Shown here in pieces: positions 26,931-36,430 of a DNA stretch of 64,000 nt. Source of the DNA: CAZCPB01 sp044223975 (GTDB lineage: Bacteria; Planctomycetota; Phycisphaerae; Phycisphaerales; UBA1924); assembly GCA_044223975.1 (NCBI GenBank), contig JBGALI010000007.1, forward strand, positions 1 to 64,000, in the 5' to 3' direction. Both the position numbers and the translations under genes were made by a program. The notes under the pieces are model-generated. The model ran no database searches. It saw only the letters and a program-made list of their open reading frames with translations, and was not told the DNA's origin. Numbering within the stretch: position 1 is the first letter of the stretch; every line of letters starts with the position of its first letter.

Positions 26931-27131
26931 ACACCAATAGAACTTCTCTTGGAGGGCGTTAGGGTGTGGGATCCGGGAATACGCCGTTTGCCGAGCGTCG
27001 GGGCGATTTTCGAACACTAAGAGACGTGTCAGGTTCAAGGACGCTGGCTGGCGACGGTGGCGGAGTACGATGGGAACAGCCGTGTGGCGACGCGTGGACG
27101 CGCCTGCTGCGACTGGGTCAGGAGTCCGCCA

Positions 27132-29171
27132 ATGCAACAAGTCACCGCCGCCGTCGCCATCATCGCCGTGATGGTGTTGGGCGCGATGCCCGCCGCCGCC
27201 CAGCCCGCCGCAAACGCCGAGCCCGGGCCGATCACGGTATATGCCGCCAAAAAGGTCGTCACGATGGACCCGGGCTGGCCCGAGGGCACCGTCGTTGCCG
27301 TGCAGAACGGCAAGGTGCTCTCGGTGGGTCGCACGATGGACGACCTCAAGCCGTGGCTCGATGCCAAGGGCGCGGGCAAGGCCGCCCCTGCCCACACCCT
27401 CGACGAGACGTTCAAGGACAGGGTGCTCGTGCCCGGCCTCATCGAGGCCCACGGCCACCCGCTTATGGGCGGGATGTTGTACCGGCTGCCGCTCCTGGCG
27501 TACCTGCCGACGATGAACCCGTACGGCTCCGAGTTCCCCGGCATCACCACGATGGACGCGGTGAACAAGGCCATCAAGGACCACCTCGCCACCGTCAAGG
27601 ACAAGACGCAGACCGTGATCTTCTGGGGCTACGACGTGGTGGCGATGGGCAAGCACCTGACCAACACGGAACTCGATGCCCTGACGGGCGGGGAGGGGGA
27701 GGTGCCCGTGATGATCTGGGACGCCTCGGAGCACTTCGTCTACGCCAACACGGCGGCTATGAAGAAGGCGGGCGTGACCAGCGAAGCGCTCAAAATCAAC
27801 GGCGTGCAGGCCGGGCCCGACGGCAAGCCCAACGGGCAGTTCCTGGGCGTGACGGCCGGCACCTACATCCTGATCCCGCAGCTCGCCCCGCTCCTGGCGC
27901 CCGAGCCGGCGCGGGCCGGCATGAAGCACCTGATGGACATGAGTTGGAAGAACGGCGTCACGACCACGTCGGAGTTGTCGCAGGGCGTGCTGGGCGTGGA
28001 TGCGGGGATTGCAACCTTTGAGAAGTTCTACAACGACCCCGCCGTGCCGATGCGCTGCGTGGTCGTCTGCGACGCGACGGCGATGCTGGCCGACAAGAAG
28101 GACGGCGCGGTCGCGTTCGTCAAATCACTCGAGGAGCGCAGCACGGACAAGCTGATCTACAACGGCATCAAGTTCTTCGCCGACGACGCCTTCCTGTCGC
28201 TGGGCATGCAGATGGTCAACCCCGGCTACACCGACGGGCGCGAGGGGCTGTGGATCACGCCGCCCGGCCAGCCCCTGGTCGATGCCTATCGCCCGTGGTG
28301 GGAGGCGGGCTTCCAGATCCACACCCACGCCAACGGCAACGGGGGCAATCAGGCCGTCATCGCCGCGCTGGCCGAGTTGCAGGAGATCAAGCCCCGCTTC
28401 GACCACCGTTTTACCATCCAGCACTACGGCATGTCCACGCCCGAGCAGTGCCGCAGGCTGGCCGCGCTGGGCGGGCTGGCGAGCGTGAACCCATATTACC
28501 TTTACACCCGCGCCGAGTTCAACGCTCCGCTGGTGGGCACCGACCGGGCTTCGACCGCGGCGCGGCTCAAGACGCTGGTGGACGCGGGCGTGGTGACATC
28601 GCTGCACACCGATTCGCCCGTCGCCCCGCCCAACCCGCTGGAAGAGATGTGGATCGCGGTCAATCGCGTTGGCTACTTCTCGAAGCAGGTGCTCGGGCCC
28701 GGCGAGCGCGTCACCGCGATGCAAGCAATGAAGATGGTCACGATCGACGCCGCGTGGACGTTGGGCGTCGAGGACAAAGTCGGCAGCATCGCCCCCGGCA
28801 AGTTCGCCGACTTCACGGTGCTGGAGGCCGACCCGCTCGCGGTCGAGCCGATGGCGATCCGCGACATCAAGGTGTGGGGAACGGTATTCAACGGGCGTAA
28901 GTGCCCGGTCAGCGACATTGAGCCGCTGGCGCTGGCCCCGCATGTCGAACCGGTGGCCGACGCGACTCCCGAGCAAGCCGCGGCGTGGCTCGCGATCTTC
29001 ACGGAGAACGGCGCCGAGTCTCAGCGCGGCGCGCTCGCTTCCCGCTATGGCCAGTTCGGCGCCGTCTTGGACCCACACGCCCTCGCCGCCCACATGGACC
29101 AATGCACGACGGGTTTCTGGCGCACGGCGGGCCCGCTGCTGGCGCGGGCCAGGGAACTCCAAGGCCGTTGA
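27132..29171 (+). CDS. Secreted amidohydrolase family protein (YtcJ/amidohydrolase_3-like)
   Basis: A 679-residue protein; the ATG at 27132 has a GGAG site and begins a signal peptide ending in Ala-Ala-Ala-Gln. The metal-dependent hydrolase fold is shown by the early Pro-Gly-Leu-Ile-Glu-Ala-His-Gly-His motif, a later His-Thr-His-Ala-Asn-Gly, a Gln-His-Tyr segment, His-Thr-Asp-Ser-Pro-Val, and the closing Gly-Lys-Phe-Ala-Asp-Phe-Thr-Val-Leu-Glu. These match the amidohydrolase_3/YtcJ branch, which acts on amide or related bonds. A 90-residue C-terminal extension follows. It is the only gene between the two repeat copies. Confidence 0.88.
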   Translation: MQQVTAAVAIIAVMVLGAMPAAAQPAANAEPGPITVYAAKKVVTMDPGWPEGTVVAVQNGKVLSVGRTMDDLKPWLDAKGAGKAAPAHTLDETFKDRVLVPGLIEAHGHPLMGGMLYRLPLLAYLPTMNPYGSEFPGITTMDAVNKAIKDHLATVKDKTQTVIFWGYDVVAMGKHLTNTELDALTGGEGEVPVMIWDASEHFVYANTAAMKKAGVTSEALKINGVQAGPDGKPNGQFLGVTAGTYILIPQLAPLLAPEPARAGMKHLMDMSWKNGVTTTSELSQGVLGVDAGIATFEKFYNDPAVPMRCVVVCDATAMLADKKDGAVAFVKSLEERSTDKLIYNGIKFFADDAFLSLGMQMVNPGYTDGREGLWITPPGQPLVDAYRPWWEAGFQIHTHANGNGGNQAVIAALAELQEIKPRFDHRFTIQHYGMSTPEQCRRLAALGGLASVNPYYLYTRAEFNAPLVGTDRASTAARLKTLVDAGVVTSLHTDSPVAPPNPLEEMWIAVNRVGYFSKQVLGPGERVTAMQAMKMVTIDAAWTLGVEDKVGSIAPGKFADFTVLEADPLAVEPMAIRDIKVWGTVFNGRKCPVSDIEPLALAPHVEPVADATPEQAAAWLAIFTENGAESQRGALASRYGQFGAVLDPHALAAHMDQCTTGFWRTAGPLLARARELQGR

Positions 29172-29346
29172 GGCGACGGCGCGGGTGGCGCCGCAATTTG
29201 GCGGGAAAGGTGCCGGAGAGGGCAGCACCCTTTCCGGAAAGATCGTGCCATGTCTGCAAGTCGCCTGGAAAGACTGCCGATGGGCGGGCGTGTCGGCGGA
29301 CGGTTGACGAGGTCGCCGCACACCCGAAGTTGGCTGTGAAGGCCTG

Positions 29347-29562
<216 letters not shown>

Positions 29563-29610
29563 CGGTTCGTCCGGAGTATAGCTCCCCGGCGCGGCCAGGA
29601 GAATCCGGCC

Positions 29611-30441
29611 TCAGTTCAATGCCGCGGTTTCTTTCGGGTACTGCGGCGCGGTCGAGTAAACGTTGTCCTCGCGCCGACCTGGATCCCCGTCGGGGCCGGC
29701 GGAGTAGAAGTAAACGCGGCGGGAAGGGCACAGGCCCTCGTCGGCATCGCCGGTCGGTTCGCCGGTGGCGTTCTTGGGGTTGAAGGGGCGGTATGAGCGG
29801 CGGTAGGTGTCGGTGACGGAGCCTGATTCCCCCGTGTACTTCACGATCAGTGGGTCGCGGTTCTTCATTCCCGCGCCGTCGTAGTACTTCCCCCAGCCCC
29901 CGTCGTAGCCGGGCATGACCACGCGTATCGGGTGGCCCCAGCCGTCGAGGATCTCCTGTCCCTGGACGTCAATCTTCTTGCCGTTCACGGTTAGCTGGAG
30001 CTTGTTCACATTGATCCCGCGGACGTATTGCTTGCCGATCGCGCTCTTGGCGCTCAGGCCGGTAATTGCCGCCTGGGCCTGCGGCACGGACGCGATCGCG
30101 GCTGTATAGCGGGCGATGGAGCTGATCGGAGGGTCGTTGACCTTGTCAAAGCCGGCGTTGTCAAGACGTCCATCGATAATCGGGTACTCGACCTTGCCCC
30201 CGTCCGTGGTGACCGAGAGTCGGGACGGCGGGAGCTCGTTCTTGGCGGCTTCATAATCGACCACGGACGCGTCGAGCACGCGGATGATGTCCTGCGTCAG
30301 ACGCTCCATGCCGCCTCCCACGACCTTCTTGCCGATCATCAGGCCGATCGCCATCAGCAGCCCGATGATGCCCACGACAATGAGCAGCTCGATCAGGGTG
30401 AAGGCCGGGCGACGGTGGGCAAAGGTGCGGCTCGGCAGCAT
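29611..30441 (-). CDS. Type II secretion/type IV pilin-like pseudopilin
   Basis: A 276-residue protein with a class III prepilin signal: a short basic leader, then Phe-Thr-Leu-Ile-Glu-Leu-Leu and about 20 hydrophobic residues, with the conserved Glu at +5 after the likely cleavage site. The remainder is a soluble domain with Gly/Tyr/Asp-rich loops, as in the many planctomycete GspG/GspH-like proteins. No secretion ATPase, platform protein or prepilin peptidase is near, so it must work with machinery encoded elsewhere. A TACGCT element is 24 bases before the ATG. Confidence 0.85.
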   Translation of the reverse strand: MLPSRTFAHRRPAFTLIELLIVVGIIGLLMAIGLMIGKKVVGGGMERLTQDIIRVLDASVVDYEAAKNELPPSRLSVTTDGGKVEYPIIDGRLDNAGFDKVNDPPISSIARYTAAIASVPQAQAAITGLSAKSAIGKQYVRGINVNKLQLTVNGKKIDVQGQEILDGWGHPIRVVMPGYDGGWGKYYDGAGMKNRDPLIVKYTGESGSVTDTYRRSYRPFNPKNATGEPTGDADEGLCPSRRVYFYSAGPDGDPGRREDNVYSTAPQYPKETAALN

Positions 30442-30815
30442 TCGAGGGCTCCGGGAAGTTCATCTAGCGTATCGCAGAACAGGCCTACGGGGAACCTTCC
30501 TCATAGACCGATACGGCTCCGGCGCTCACGGGGATGCATCGCCGCCGCGGCCCCGGGGAGGGCGGCGGCGGCGCCCAAAGCATGTGAAATCCGGGTGTAA
30601 GGCCCTTTCCGATCGTGGCAATGGCAGGGCCGGGACCGACGGATCCGCGTACACCGGCCCGCAAGGAAGTCTCTCCGACTCTTTGATTTTGTTGACAGAA
30701 CCTCAACCGCAGACTACAGGTAACAACAGAGGGGCACAGTACTCAAGGCTCAACGACGGGCCGCTCGCCGTGCTCGGATGCCGATCCGGGCGGGGCGTGA
30801 TGCAGGACAAGCAGC
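30442..30815. other. Divergent intergenic region with a probable promoter for the 30816 gene
   Basis: These 374 bases separate the pseudopilin from the next plus-strand gene. TTGACA at 30692-30697 is a perfect -35 box; 17 bases on, TACAGG (30715-30720) is a poor -10. That would give a leader of roughly 90 bases before 30816. The middle part holds a GC-rich low-complexity patch around 30540-30575 and no supported ORF. Confidence 0.4.
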
Positions 30816-31448
30816 ATGCCGAACCAGACCACCGTGCCAGTGATCGAAGAACTTCCCTTCTTGCACGAAAAGCCCGTCGGGGAGATGTCCCTGACCGACA
30901 TTGCCCAGGCCCTGGAGAAAGTGACGGGGTGGATTGAGGCCCAGCGTTCGATCGAGCGCGAAGCAAGGGTTCATTATCAGGCCATCGCGCAGGAGTGCGA
31001 GGGCAAGGTAAGCCGGATCCGGGAGTACGCCCAGGAACTCGTGCGGCACCAGCAGCGGCGCATGGCCTCGTTCGATACGTTCCTCGGCGCCAAGGTGGAG
31101 ACCAAGCCCTCCGGGACCAGCGCGGCGATGGGCCCGGGCCGGAGCGGCAGCAAGGCACCGCCCCGGAACCTTGCCGCTGCGATAGTGGAGGTGTGGGGGC
31201 TCGACAAGTTCAGCGAGGCGCTGACGACCGAGGAAATCGCGGCCGCGTTGCCCGAAGTGGGGTACAAAACCGACGCCGCTCCCGCCTCATTGCGGTCGAG
31301 CGTCAATCAGGCCCTCGCCAAGCTCTGCCGCGTCGGGACCATTGTCAGGCTGCGCGCCGACGGCAGCGTCATCCCGCCCAAGGACAAGACCAGCCGCGCA
31401 AGGAAGTACCTGGCGGCAACGCGTCTCCCCGAAGACCAGGTGCTCTGA
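30816..31448 (+). CDS. Protein with N-terminal coiled coil and C-terminal winged-helix-like domain
   Basis: A 210-residue protein. Residues 25-90 form a charged helix-rich, probably coiled-coil region; a Gly/Ser/Pro linker covers about 95-115; residues 116-200 look like a winged helix of the HARE-HTH sort (Ala-Ala-Ile-Val-Glu-Val, Leu-Thr-Thr-Glu-Glu-Ile-Ala-Ala-Ala-Leu, Ser-Val-Asn-Gln-Ala-Leu-Ala-Lys-Leu, then a wing with Arg and Gly). It may bind DNA, but I cannot name a family. It is convergent with the HtrA gene, 15 bases away, with no terminator between them. Confidence 0.6.
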   Translation: MPNQTTVPVIEELPFLHEKPVGEMSLTDIAQALEKVTGWIEAQRSIEREARVHYQAIAQECEGKVSRIREYAQELVRHQQRRMASFDTFLGAKVETKPSGTSAAMGPGRSGSKAPPRNLAAAIVEVWGLDKFSEALTTEEIAAALPEVGYKTDAAPASLRSSVNQALAKLCRVGTIVRLRADGSVIPPKDKTSRARKYLAATRLPEDQVL

Positions 31449-31463
31449 AGCCGGCGGCGCGGC

Positions 31464-32918
31464 TCAGTCGTTGATGCGGAGTTTGACGGTCTTCTGCGTG
31501 CCGGCGTCCTCGCCGTCTTCGCGTACGGTGAGTTCGACGACTTTGCCGTCCAGGAGGCCCTGGTCGTAGAGCGCGCCGTAGAACTCCAGCATCGCGGCAA
31601 CGGGTGTGGGCCCGACGGATACCACGAGCTGCCCGCGCTTCAGCCCGGCCTTGTCGCCCGGGCTCTCGGGGATGACCGGGGTACCCCTGAACGGCCCAAC
31701 GACCATCAACCCCCCGGACCGCTCCAGCACCGTGAACCCGAGCTTGAACGGGATGGCGTTGGCCGCGTCGCTGACCGTCGCCTCGCGGGTGCGCTCCCCG
31801 AGTGTGACCGTGCAGTCCTTGAACCGATCGCCGCTCCAGACCCTGAGATTCACGGTCTGGCCCGGGCGCAGGGCGCTGATCTCGGCGCGCATGACTTCGG
31901 CGTCGTCGACCTTCAGGTCGTTGATCGCAACGAGGATGTCGTCGCGGCGCAGGCCCGCCGCGTAGGCCGCGCCGTCTTTGCGGACCTCGTTCAGCCGGAC
32001 CCCCATCCCCACGAACTTTCCCCCGTCCTTGATCCGCTCGGCACCGCCGCGGGAGCTGAACTCAACACCCAGGAACCCGCGGGCCACGGTCCCCTTCTCG
32101 ATGAGCTGGGGCACGACCGACTCGATCGTGGCCAGCGGGATGGCGAAGCTGATTCCCGCCGATTGCCCCTCGTTCTGCGCCGAATCACCCAGCCCGCGCG
32201 TCTCGCTGGGCGCGTTGGCGATGGCCACGTTCATCCCGATCACGCGCCCCTTGATGTCGACGAGCGGCCCGCCGGAATTGCCGGGGTTCACGGCCGCGTC
32301 GGTCTGGATGAAATTGCTGTAGCCGCCAAACTCCATGGCGGCCCGTGCGGATCGGCCGAGCCCGGACACGATCCCCTCGGACATGGAGAACTTGAACCCA
32401 AAGGGCGAGCCGAAGGCGTACACGCGCTCGCCCTGCTGCGGACGCATGCCCGTGGCGCGCTGGGCGGCGACCAATCCGTCGGTGTCGTTGGCCTTCAGGA
32501 CGGCGATATCGGTGAAGGGGTCCATGCCGACGACGGTTGCGGTGACCAGGCGACCGTCGTAACACTGAAGATTGATCGTGTGAGCGCCGCGGACGACGTG
32601 CGCGTTGGTTACCACGTGCCCCGCGCCGTCGAACACCCAGCCCGAACCGGTCGAGCCGCGCATGAACGGTTCGTTGTTGTCGCCGGACATGACCTCGATG
32701 TGCACCACGGAGGGCTCGACCGAACTGGCGACGTTGCGGACCGCGCGGTTGAGCTTCTCAAGAATGTCGTCGTCCTCGAGCGATTGGCGTGCGAGCACCA
32801 CCCGGGCTTGGGTCCGAGCATCACCCGCGTGGCGGATCGCCGCGGGCACGCCCACCATCACCGCGAGCGAGGCCGCGAGGACGACCAGCGCCGGGCCGAA
32901 CGACAGAACGCGACGCAT
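31464..32918 (-). CDS. HtrA/DegP-like trypsin-type serine protease with two PDZ domains
   Basis: A 484-residue protein. ATG 32918 is selected for the GGAGGTG site before it and the membrane segment it starts (residues 7-29). The protease domain has the full triad: His107 (Thr-Asn-Ala-His), Asp137 (Phe-Thr-Asp-Ile-Ala) and Ser215 (Gly-Asn-Ser-Gly-Gly-Pro). Two PDZ-like domains follow, about residues 285-375 and 395-480. This fits an S1C envelope protease/chaperone that handles misfolded proteins. It lies 97 bases after panB in the same direction. Confidence 0.93.
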   Translation of the reverse strand: MRRVLSFGPALVVLAASLAVMVGVPAAIRHAGDARTQARVVLARQSLEDDDILEKLNRAVRNVASSVEPSVVHIEVMSGDNNEPFMRGSTGSGWVFDGAGHVVTNAHVVRGAHTINLQCYDGRLVTATVVGMDPFTDIAVLKANDTDGLVAAQRATGMRPQQGERVYAFGSPFGFKFSMSEGIVSGLGRSARAAMEFGGYSNFIQTDAAVNPGNSGGPLVDIKGRVIGMNVAIANAPSETRGLGDSAQNEGQSAGISFAIPLATIESVVPQLIEKGTVARGFLGVEFSSRGGAERIKDGGKFVGMGVRLNEVRKDGAAYAAGLRRDDILVAINDLKVDDAEVMRAEISALRPGQTVNLRVWSGDRFKDCTVTLGERTREATVSDAANAIPFKLGFTVLERSGGLMVVGPFRGTPVIPESPGDKAGLKRGQLVVSVGPTPVAAMLEFYGALYDQGLLDGKVVELTVREDGEDAGTQKTVKLRIND

Positions 32919-33015
32919 GCAACACCTCCGTGTGGACGGCGATCCGGGGCCGGCCACTGGTCCGTACCGGGCAGGGGCGGCGCCGGTTCGTGGCCCGCCC
33001 GCGATCCTGCATCAA

Positions 33016-34026
33016 TCAATCCGCCGCCGAACCTGATTCGGATGCCGAGCCGTGCGGTTTAGTGATCCGCACGACCGGCGCGGGGTTGGAGGGCGGCTTC
33101 CCGCCGTTGAGTTTCGCCGCTTCCGTCTCCGTCATGGTGTATCGCCGCCCGCCGATTTCGCGGCGAGATACTCGCCGGACCCACTCCTCGCCCGCCTCAC
33201 GGATCGTCGCACCGACCGCTGCCGCGGCTTCGGCGAACCTCGGCACCGTATCGGTCATCCCCAGAAGGTCCTGAAGCACGAGCACCTGCCCGTGGCAGGC
33301 GGTGCCGGCGCCGATGCCGATCACGGGCACCTTGGTTGCCCGGAGGATGCGTTCGGTGACCTCGTCGGGCACGGCCTCCACCAGAAGCAGGACCGCGCCG
33401 GCGTCCTCGAGCGCCACGGCGTCGTCGATGATTCTGAGAGCCTGCTCGGCGGTCCGGCCGGCGGGCCCATAACCGCCCGACAGGGCCGCGTGCTGGGGGC
33501 GGCTCCCGACGTGGGCGCAGACCGGGATGCCCGCGTGCGTCATGCGGCGGACCAGCGGGGCGTACGTCTCGTCGGCCTCGATCTTGACCACGTCGGCCAG
33601 GCCTTCGACGAGAAACCTACCGGCGTTGCGCACGGCATCGTCCGCTCCGGCCTGGTAGCTCAGGAAGGGCATGTCGCCCATGACCAGCGTCCGCGGCCCG
33701 CCCCGCTTCACGCCGGCGGTCAGGGCGAGAGCGACGTCCAGCGGCATGTCGATCGTGCGAGAAAACCCCAGCACCACTTCGGCGGCGGAATCGCCGACGA
33801 GCAGCACGTGGACGCCGGCGCGCTCCAGCCACCGGGCGGAGGTCGCGTCGTAGCACGTCAGGCAGGCGAACGGACTGCCCGCGGAGGCCATTCGCTGCAG
33901 CGTCTTGAGCGTCACTCGCTCCGACGGCGGGCCGCCCGGGTTCTTGCCGGGCTCGTCGGCACGATGGGGGGGAGAAATGCTCACGACAACATCATACGAA
34001 TCGAAGCCGACGCGGGGATGCCGCAT
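33016..34026 (-). CDS. panB: 3-methyl-2-oxobutanoate hydroxymethyltransferase
   Basis: PanB makes ketopantoate from alpha-ketoisovalerate and methylene-tetrahydrofolate, the first committed step to pantothenate and CoA. The protein has the expected TIM-barrel motifs: Val-Gly-Asp-Ser after strand 2 and Gly-Asp-Met-Pro-Phe (metal and substrate binding), Lys-Ile-Glu, His-Val-Gly, and the catalytic Val-Glu-Ala-Val-Pro. About 35 extra N-terminal and 45 extra C-terminal residues flank a normal core. The start is uncertain: ATG 34026 lacks a ribosome site, and a GTG at 33984 is an equally good choice. Confidence 0.92.
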   Translation of the reverse strand: MRHPRVGFDSYDVVVSISPPHRADEPGKNPGGPPSERVTLKTLQRMASAGSPFACLTCYDATSARWLERAGVHVLLVGDSAAEVVLGFSRTIDMPLDVALALTAGVKRGGPRTLVMGDMPFLSYQAGADDAVRNAGRFLVEGLADVVKIEADETYAPLVRRMTHAGIPVCAHVGSRPQHAALSGGYGPAGRTAEQALRIIDDAVALEDAGAVLLLVEAVPDEVTERILRATKVPVIGIGAGTACHGQVLVLQDLLGMTDTVPRFAEAAAAVGATIREAGEEWVRRVSRREIGGRRYTMTETEAAKLNGGKPPSNPAPVVRITKPHGSASESGSAAD

Positions 34027-34167
34027 GAAACGGGGCCCGGCAGCGGCGCGAGGGCCGGTCTGAACGAGCCCTCACGTGTGTCCCTCGCCCAGCCAGTAAG
34101 ACTACCGGTACCCGGGGGATGCCACAAGACATTCTGCCGCGGCCTACCACACCGCTCGCGGAGGCTT

Positions 34168-34259
34168 TACACTCACTCTCCGCCCCGCGGCGCCGACGGA
34201 CGTTCCGTCGCCCCGGGACGAGTCCCTACCGCTGACTTGCCGCCCGAAGCGGCAGGAGG
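34168..34259 (+). promoter_or_regulatory. Leader of the EF-G-like gene with two hairpins and a strong ribosome site
   Basis: TACACT at 34168-34173 could be a -10 box (no good -35). The leader then has a perfect seven-base hairpin (CGACGGA, loop CGT, TCCGTCG, 34194-34210) and a second one (TGCCGC, loop CCGAA, GCGGCA, 34238-34254) that directly abuts the GGAGG site at 34255-34259. The second hairpin could control ribosome access. Confidence 0.45.
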
Positions 34260-34265
34260 TTGACG

Positions 34266-36338
34266 ATGCCCTCTCGCTCACCCGCAGACATCCGCAACGT
34301 CGTGCTTACAGGCGCCGGCGGCAGCGGCAAGACGCTCCTGACCGAGCGGTTGCTCCTGCTCGCCGGCGTGACCAAGCGGCTCGGCACCATCGAGGAGGGG
34401 AACACGGTCAGCGACTACTCCGACGAGGAGAAGCACCACAAGCACAGCCTCCAGCCCAGCTTCGTCCACTTCGACTGGGACGGGCACGACGTTCACCTGA
34501 TCGACACGCCCGGGCTGGCCGACTTCATCGGTCAGGCGGTGTGCTGCTTCCCCGCCGTCGAGACGGTGGCGGTTGTGATCGACGCGGGCAAGGGCATCCA
34601 GAGCGTGACGCGCCGGCTCATGACGCTGGCCGGCGAGCGTCGCATTCCCCGCATGATCATCATCAACAAGATCGACGACATGCAGGCCGACCTCGAGGCG
34701 CTGGTCGAGCAGATCCGCGAGACGTTCGGCGCCACGTGCCTGCCCATCAACCTTCCCGTTCCCGGGCGGGCCAAGGTGATCAACGTCTTCGAGCACGACG
34801 GCAAAGACGCGGCGGGTGATGCCGCGGAGTTCATGTCGGTGCACGAGGCGCACCAGAAGATCGTCGAGCAGGTGATCGAGGTCGACGACGAGCTGACGGC
34901 GCAGTACCTGGAGAAGGGTGAAGGCTTTGACGGCGACAAGCTCCACGCGGCGTTCGAGAAGGCTCTTGAGAACGCCCACCTGATCCCCATCTGCTTCTGC
35001 TCGGCCAAGACCGGGGCCGGGTGCGACGACCTGCTGCACGTGCTCGCCAGCCTGTGCCCCAGCCCCGTCGAGGTCAACCCGCCGGAGTTCGTCCGGCGTG
35101 AGGCCGAGGGGGCAGAGGAGAAGGAATGGCACGCCAAGCCCGACGGCGGGCAGCCGGTTCTGGCCCACGTCTTCAAGGTCGTGACCGACCCGTTCGTGGG
35201 CAAGCTCGGCATTTTCCGAGTCCACCAAGGCACCGTGCGGACCAAGGCCGAGCTCTTCATCGACGACCAGAAAAAGGGCTTCCGCGTGGGTCACCTCTTC
35301 AAGCTCCAGGGCAAGGAGCACGTCGAGGTGAGCGAGGTCGGGCCGGGCGAAATCGCCGCGATTTCGAAGATTGATGAGCTGAAGTTCAACGGCGTCCTTC
35401 ACGACAGCCACGCGCTGGATTCCGTGCGGCTCATACCGCTCCCCATCCCCAAGCCCATGTACGGTCTGGCGGTCGAGCTCAAGAACCACGCCGACGAGAC
35501 CAAGTTCTCGGGCGCGGCTCACAAGCTGATGGCCGAGGACCCGTGCTTCGTGGTCGAGCGCATCGCGGCGATCAACCAGACCGTGATGCGGGGCCTGGGA
35601 GAGCTGCACCTGCGCATCATCGGCGAGAAGTTCAAGCACGCCGGGATCGAGCTCATCACGACGCCGCCCAAGGTGGCGTACAAGGAGACCATCACGGCGC
35701 GCTCCGAAGGCCATCACCGCCACAAAAAGCAGACCGGCGGCTCCGGCCAGTTCGGCGAGGTGTACCTGCGGATCGAACCGTTGCCGGCGGACAGTGCGGA
35801 CGGCTTCGAGTTCGCGGCAGAGGTCGTCGGCGGGGCGGTGCCGCGCCAGTACTGGCCCGCGGTCGAGAAGGGCGTCCGCCAGGTCATGCAGGAAGGGGCG
35901 ATCGCCGGCTATCCGATGACCGGGATCCGCTGCGCCCTGTACGACGGCAAGTACCACGACGTCGACAGCAAGGAAATCGCCTTTGTGACGGCGGGGCGCA
36001 AGGCGTTCATCGACGCGGTGCAGAAGGCCCGGCCCAAGCTGCTCGAGCCGTTCGTGGTGCTCGAGGTGACGGCGCCCAACAAGTACATGGGCGACATCAC
36101 CGGGCACCTGTCCACGAAGCGAGGCCGGGTGCAGGACACCCAGATTCTGCCCGGCGACCAGTGCATGGTCCGGGCGGCGGCGCCGGCGGGGGAACTCCAG
36201 AACTACGCCAACGAGCTCAAGAGCATGACCGGCGGCGCCGGCTCGTACACCATGGAGTACAGCCACGACGAGCACACCCCGGCGCACATCCAGAGCGCGG
36301 TGATCGCGGCGTACAAGCCCAAGGCCGAAGCGGAATAG
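34266..36338 (+). CDS. EF-G-like translational GTPase (non-canonical paralogue)
   Basis: A 690-residue protein; ATG 34266 sits six bases after GGAGG, better than the TTG at 34260. It has the five-domain EF-G plan. The G domain carries the P-loop GAGGSGKT at 16-23, Asp-Thr-Pro-Gly (G3) and Asn-Lys-Ile-Asp (G4), but the switch I region is unlike EF-G, with a Ser-Asp-Glu-Glu-Lys-His-His-Lys-His run. Domain IV includes Gly-Gly-Ser-Gly-Gln-Phe-Gly-Glu. It resembles the EF-G-like (FusA2-type) proteins found beside a normal EF-G in many bacteria, whose role is unclear. The canonical EF-G is presumably elsewhere. Confidence 0.88.
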   Translation: MPSRSPADIRNVVLTGAGGSGKTLLTERLLLLAGVTKRLGTIEEGNTVSDYSDEEKHHKHSLQPSFVHFDWDGHDVHLIDTPGLADFIGQAVCCFPAVETVAVVIDAGKGIQSVTRRLMTLAGERRIPRMIIINKIDDMQADLEALVEQIRETFGATCLPINLPVPGRAKVINVFEHDGKDAAGDAAEFMSVHEAHQKIVEQVIEVDDELTAQYLEKGEGFDGDKLHAAFEKALENAHLIPICFCSAKTGAGCDDLLHVLASLCPSPVEVNPPEFVRREAEGAEEKEWHAKPDGGQPVLAHVFKVVTDPFVGKLGIFRVHQGTVRTKAELFIDDQKKGFRVGHLFKLQGKEHVEVSEVGPGEIAAISKIDELKFNGVLHDSHALDSVRLIPLPIPKPMYGLAVELKNHADETKFSGAAHKLMAEDPCFVVERIAAINQTVMRGLGELHLRIIGEKFKHAGIELITTPPKVAYKETITARSEGHHRHKKQTGGSGQFGEVYLRIEPLPADSADGFEFAAEVVGGAVPRQYWPAVEKGVRQVMQEGAIAGYPMTGIRCALYDGKYHDVDSKEIAFVTAGRKAFIDAVQKARPKLLEPFVVLEVTAPNKYMGDITGHLSTKRGRVQDTQILPGDQCMVRAAAPAGELQNYANELKSMTGGAGSYTMEYSHDEHTPAHIQSAVIAAYKPKAEAE

Positions 36339-36349
36339 TTGTGGCCTGA

Positions 36350-36382
36350 ACCCCCGGTTCATGCCGGCGGCGGGCCGGGGGT
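36350..36382 (+). terminator. Possible terminator after the EF-G-like gene
   Basis: ACCCCCGG and CCGGGGGT pair across a 17-base GC-rich loop, 12 bases beyond the stop codon; there is a short TTTCTC run about 15 bases later. Modest support. Confidence 0.35.
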
Positions 36383-36430
36383 CGCGGGCTGGTTTCTCAG
36401 TGATTTTTCTCGACCACGGAAGGAATCGAG

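Larger units (their letters stand above)
26533..27131. other. Gene-free region between metal operon and amidohydrolase, holding repeat copy A
   Basis: About 600 bases without a supported gene; open frames here lack codon bias or recognisable products. The main content is the repeat described at 26764-26930. On its left lies an unremarkable stretch (26533-26763) next to the metal operon. On its right, 26931-27131 holds the amidohydrolase leader, with a GGAG site shortly before the ATG at 27132. I see no clear -35/-10 pair. Confidence 0.5.
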
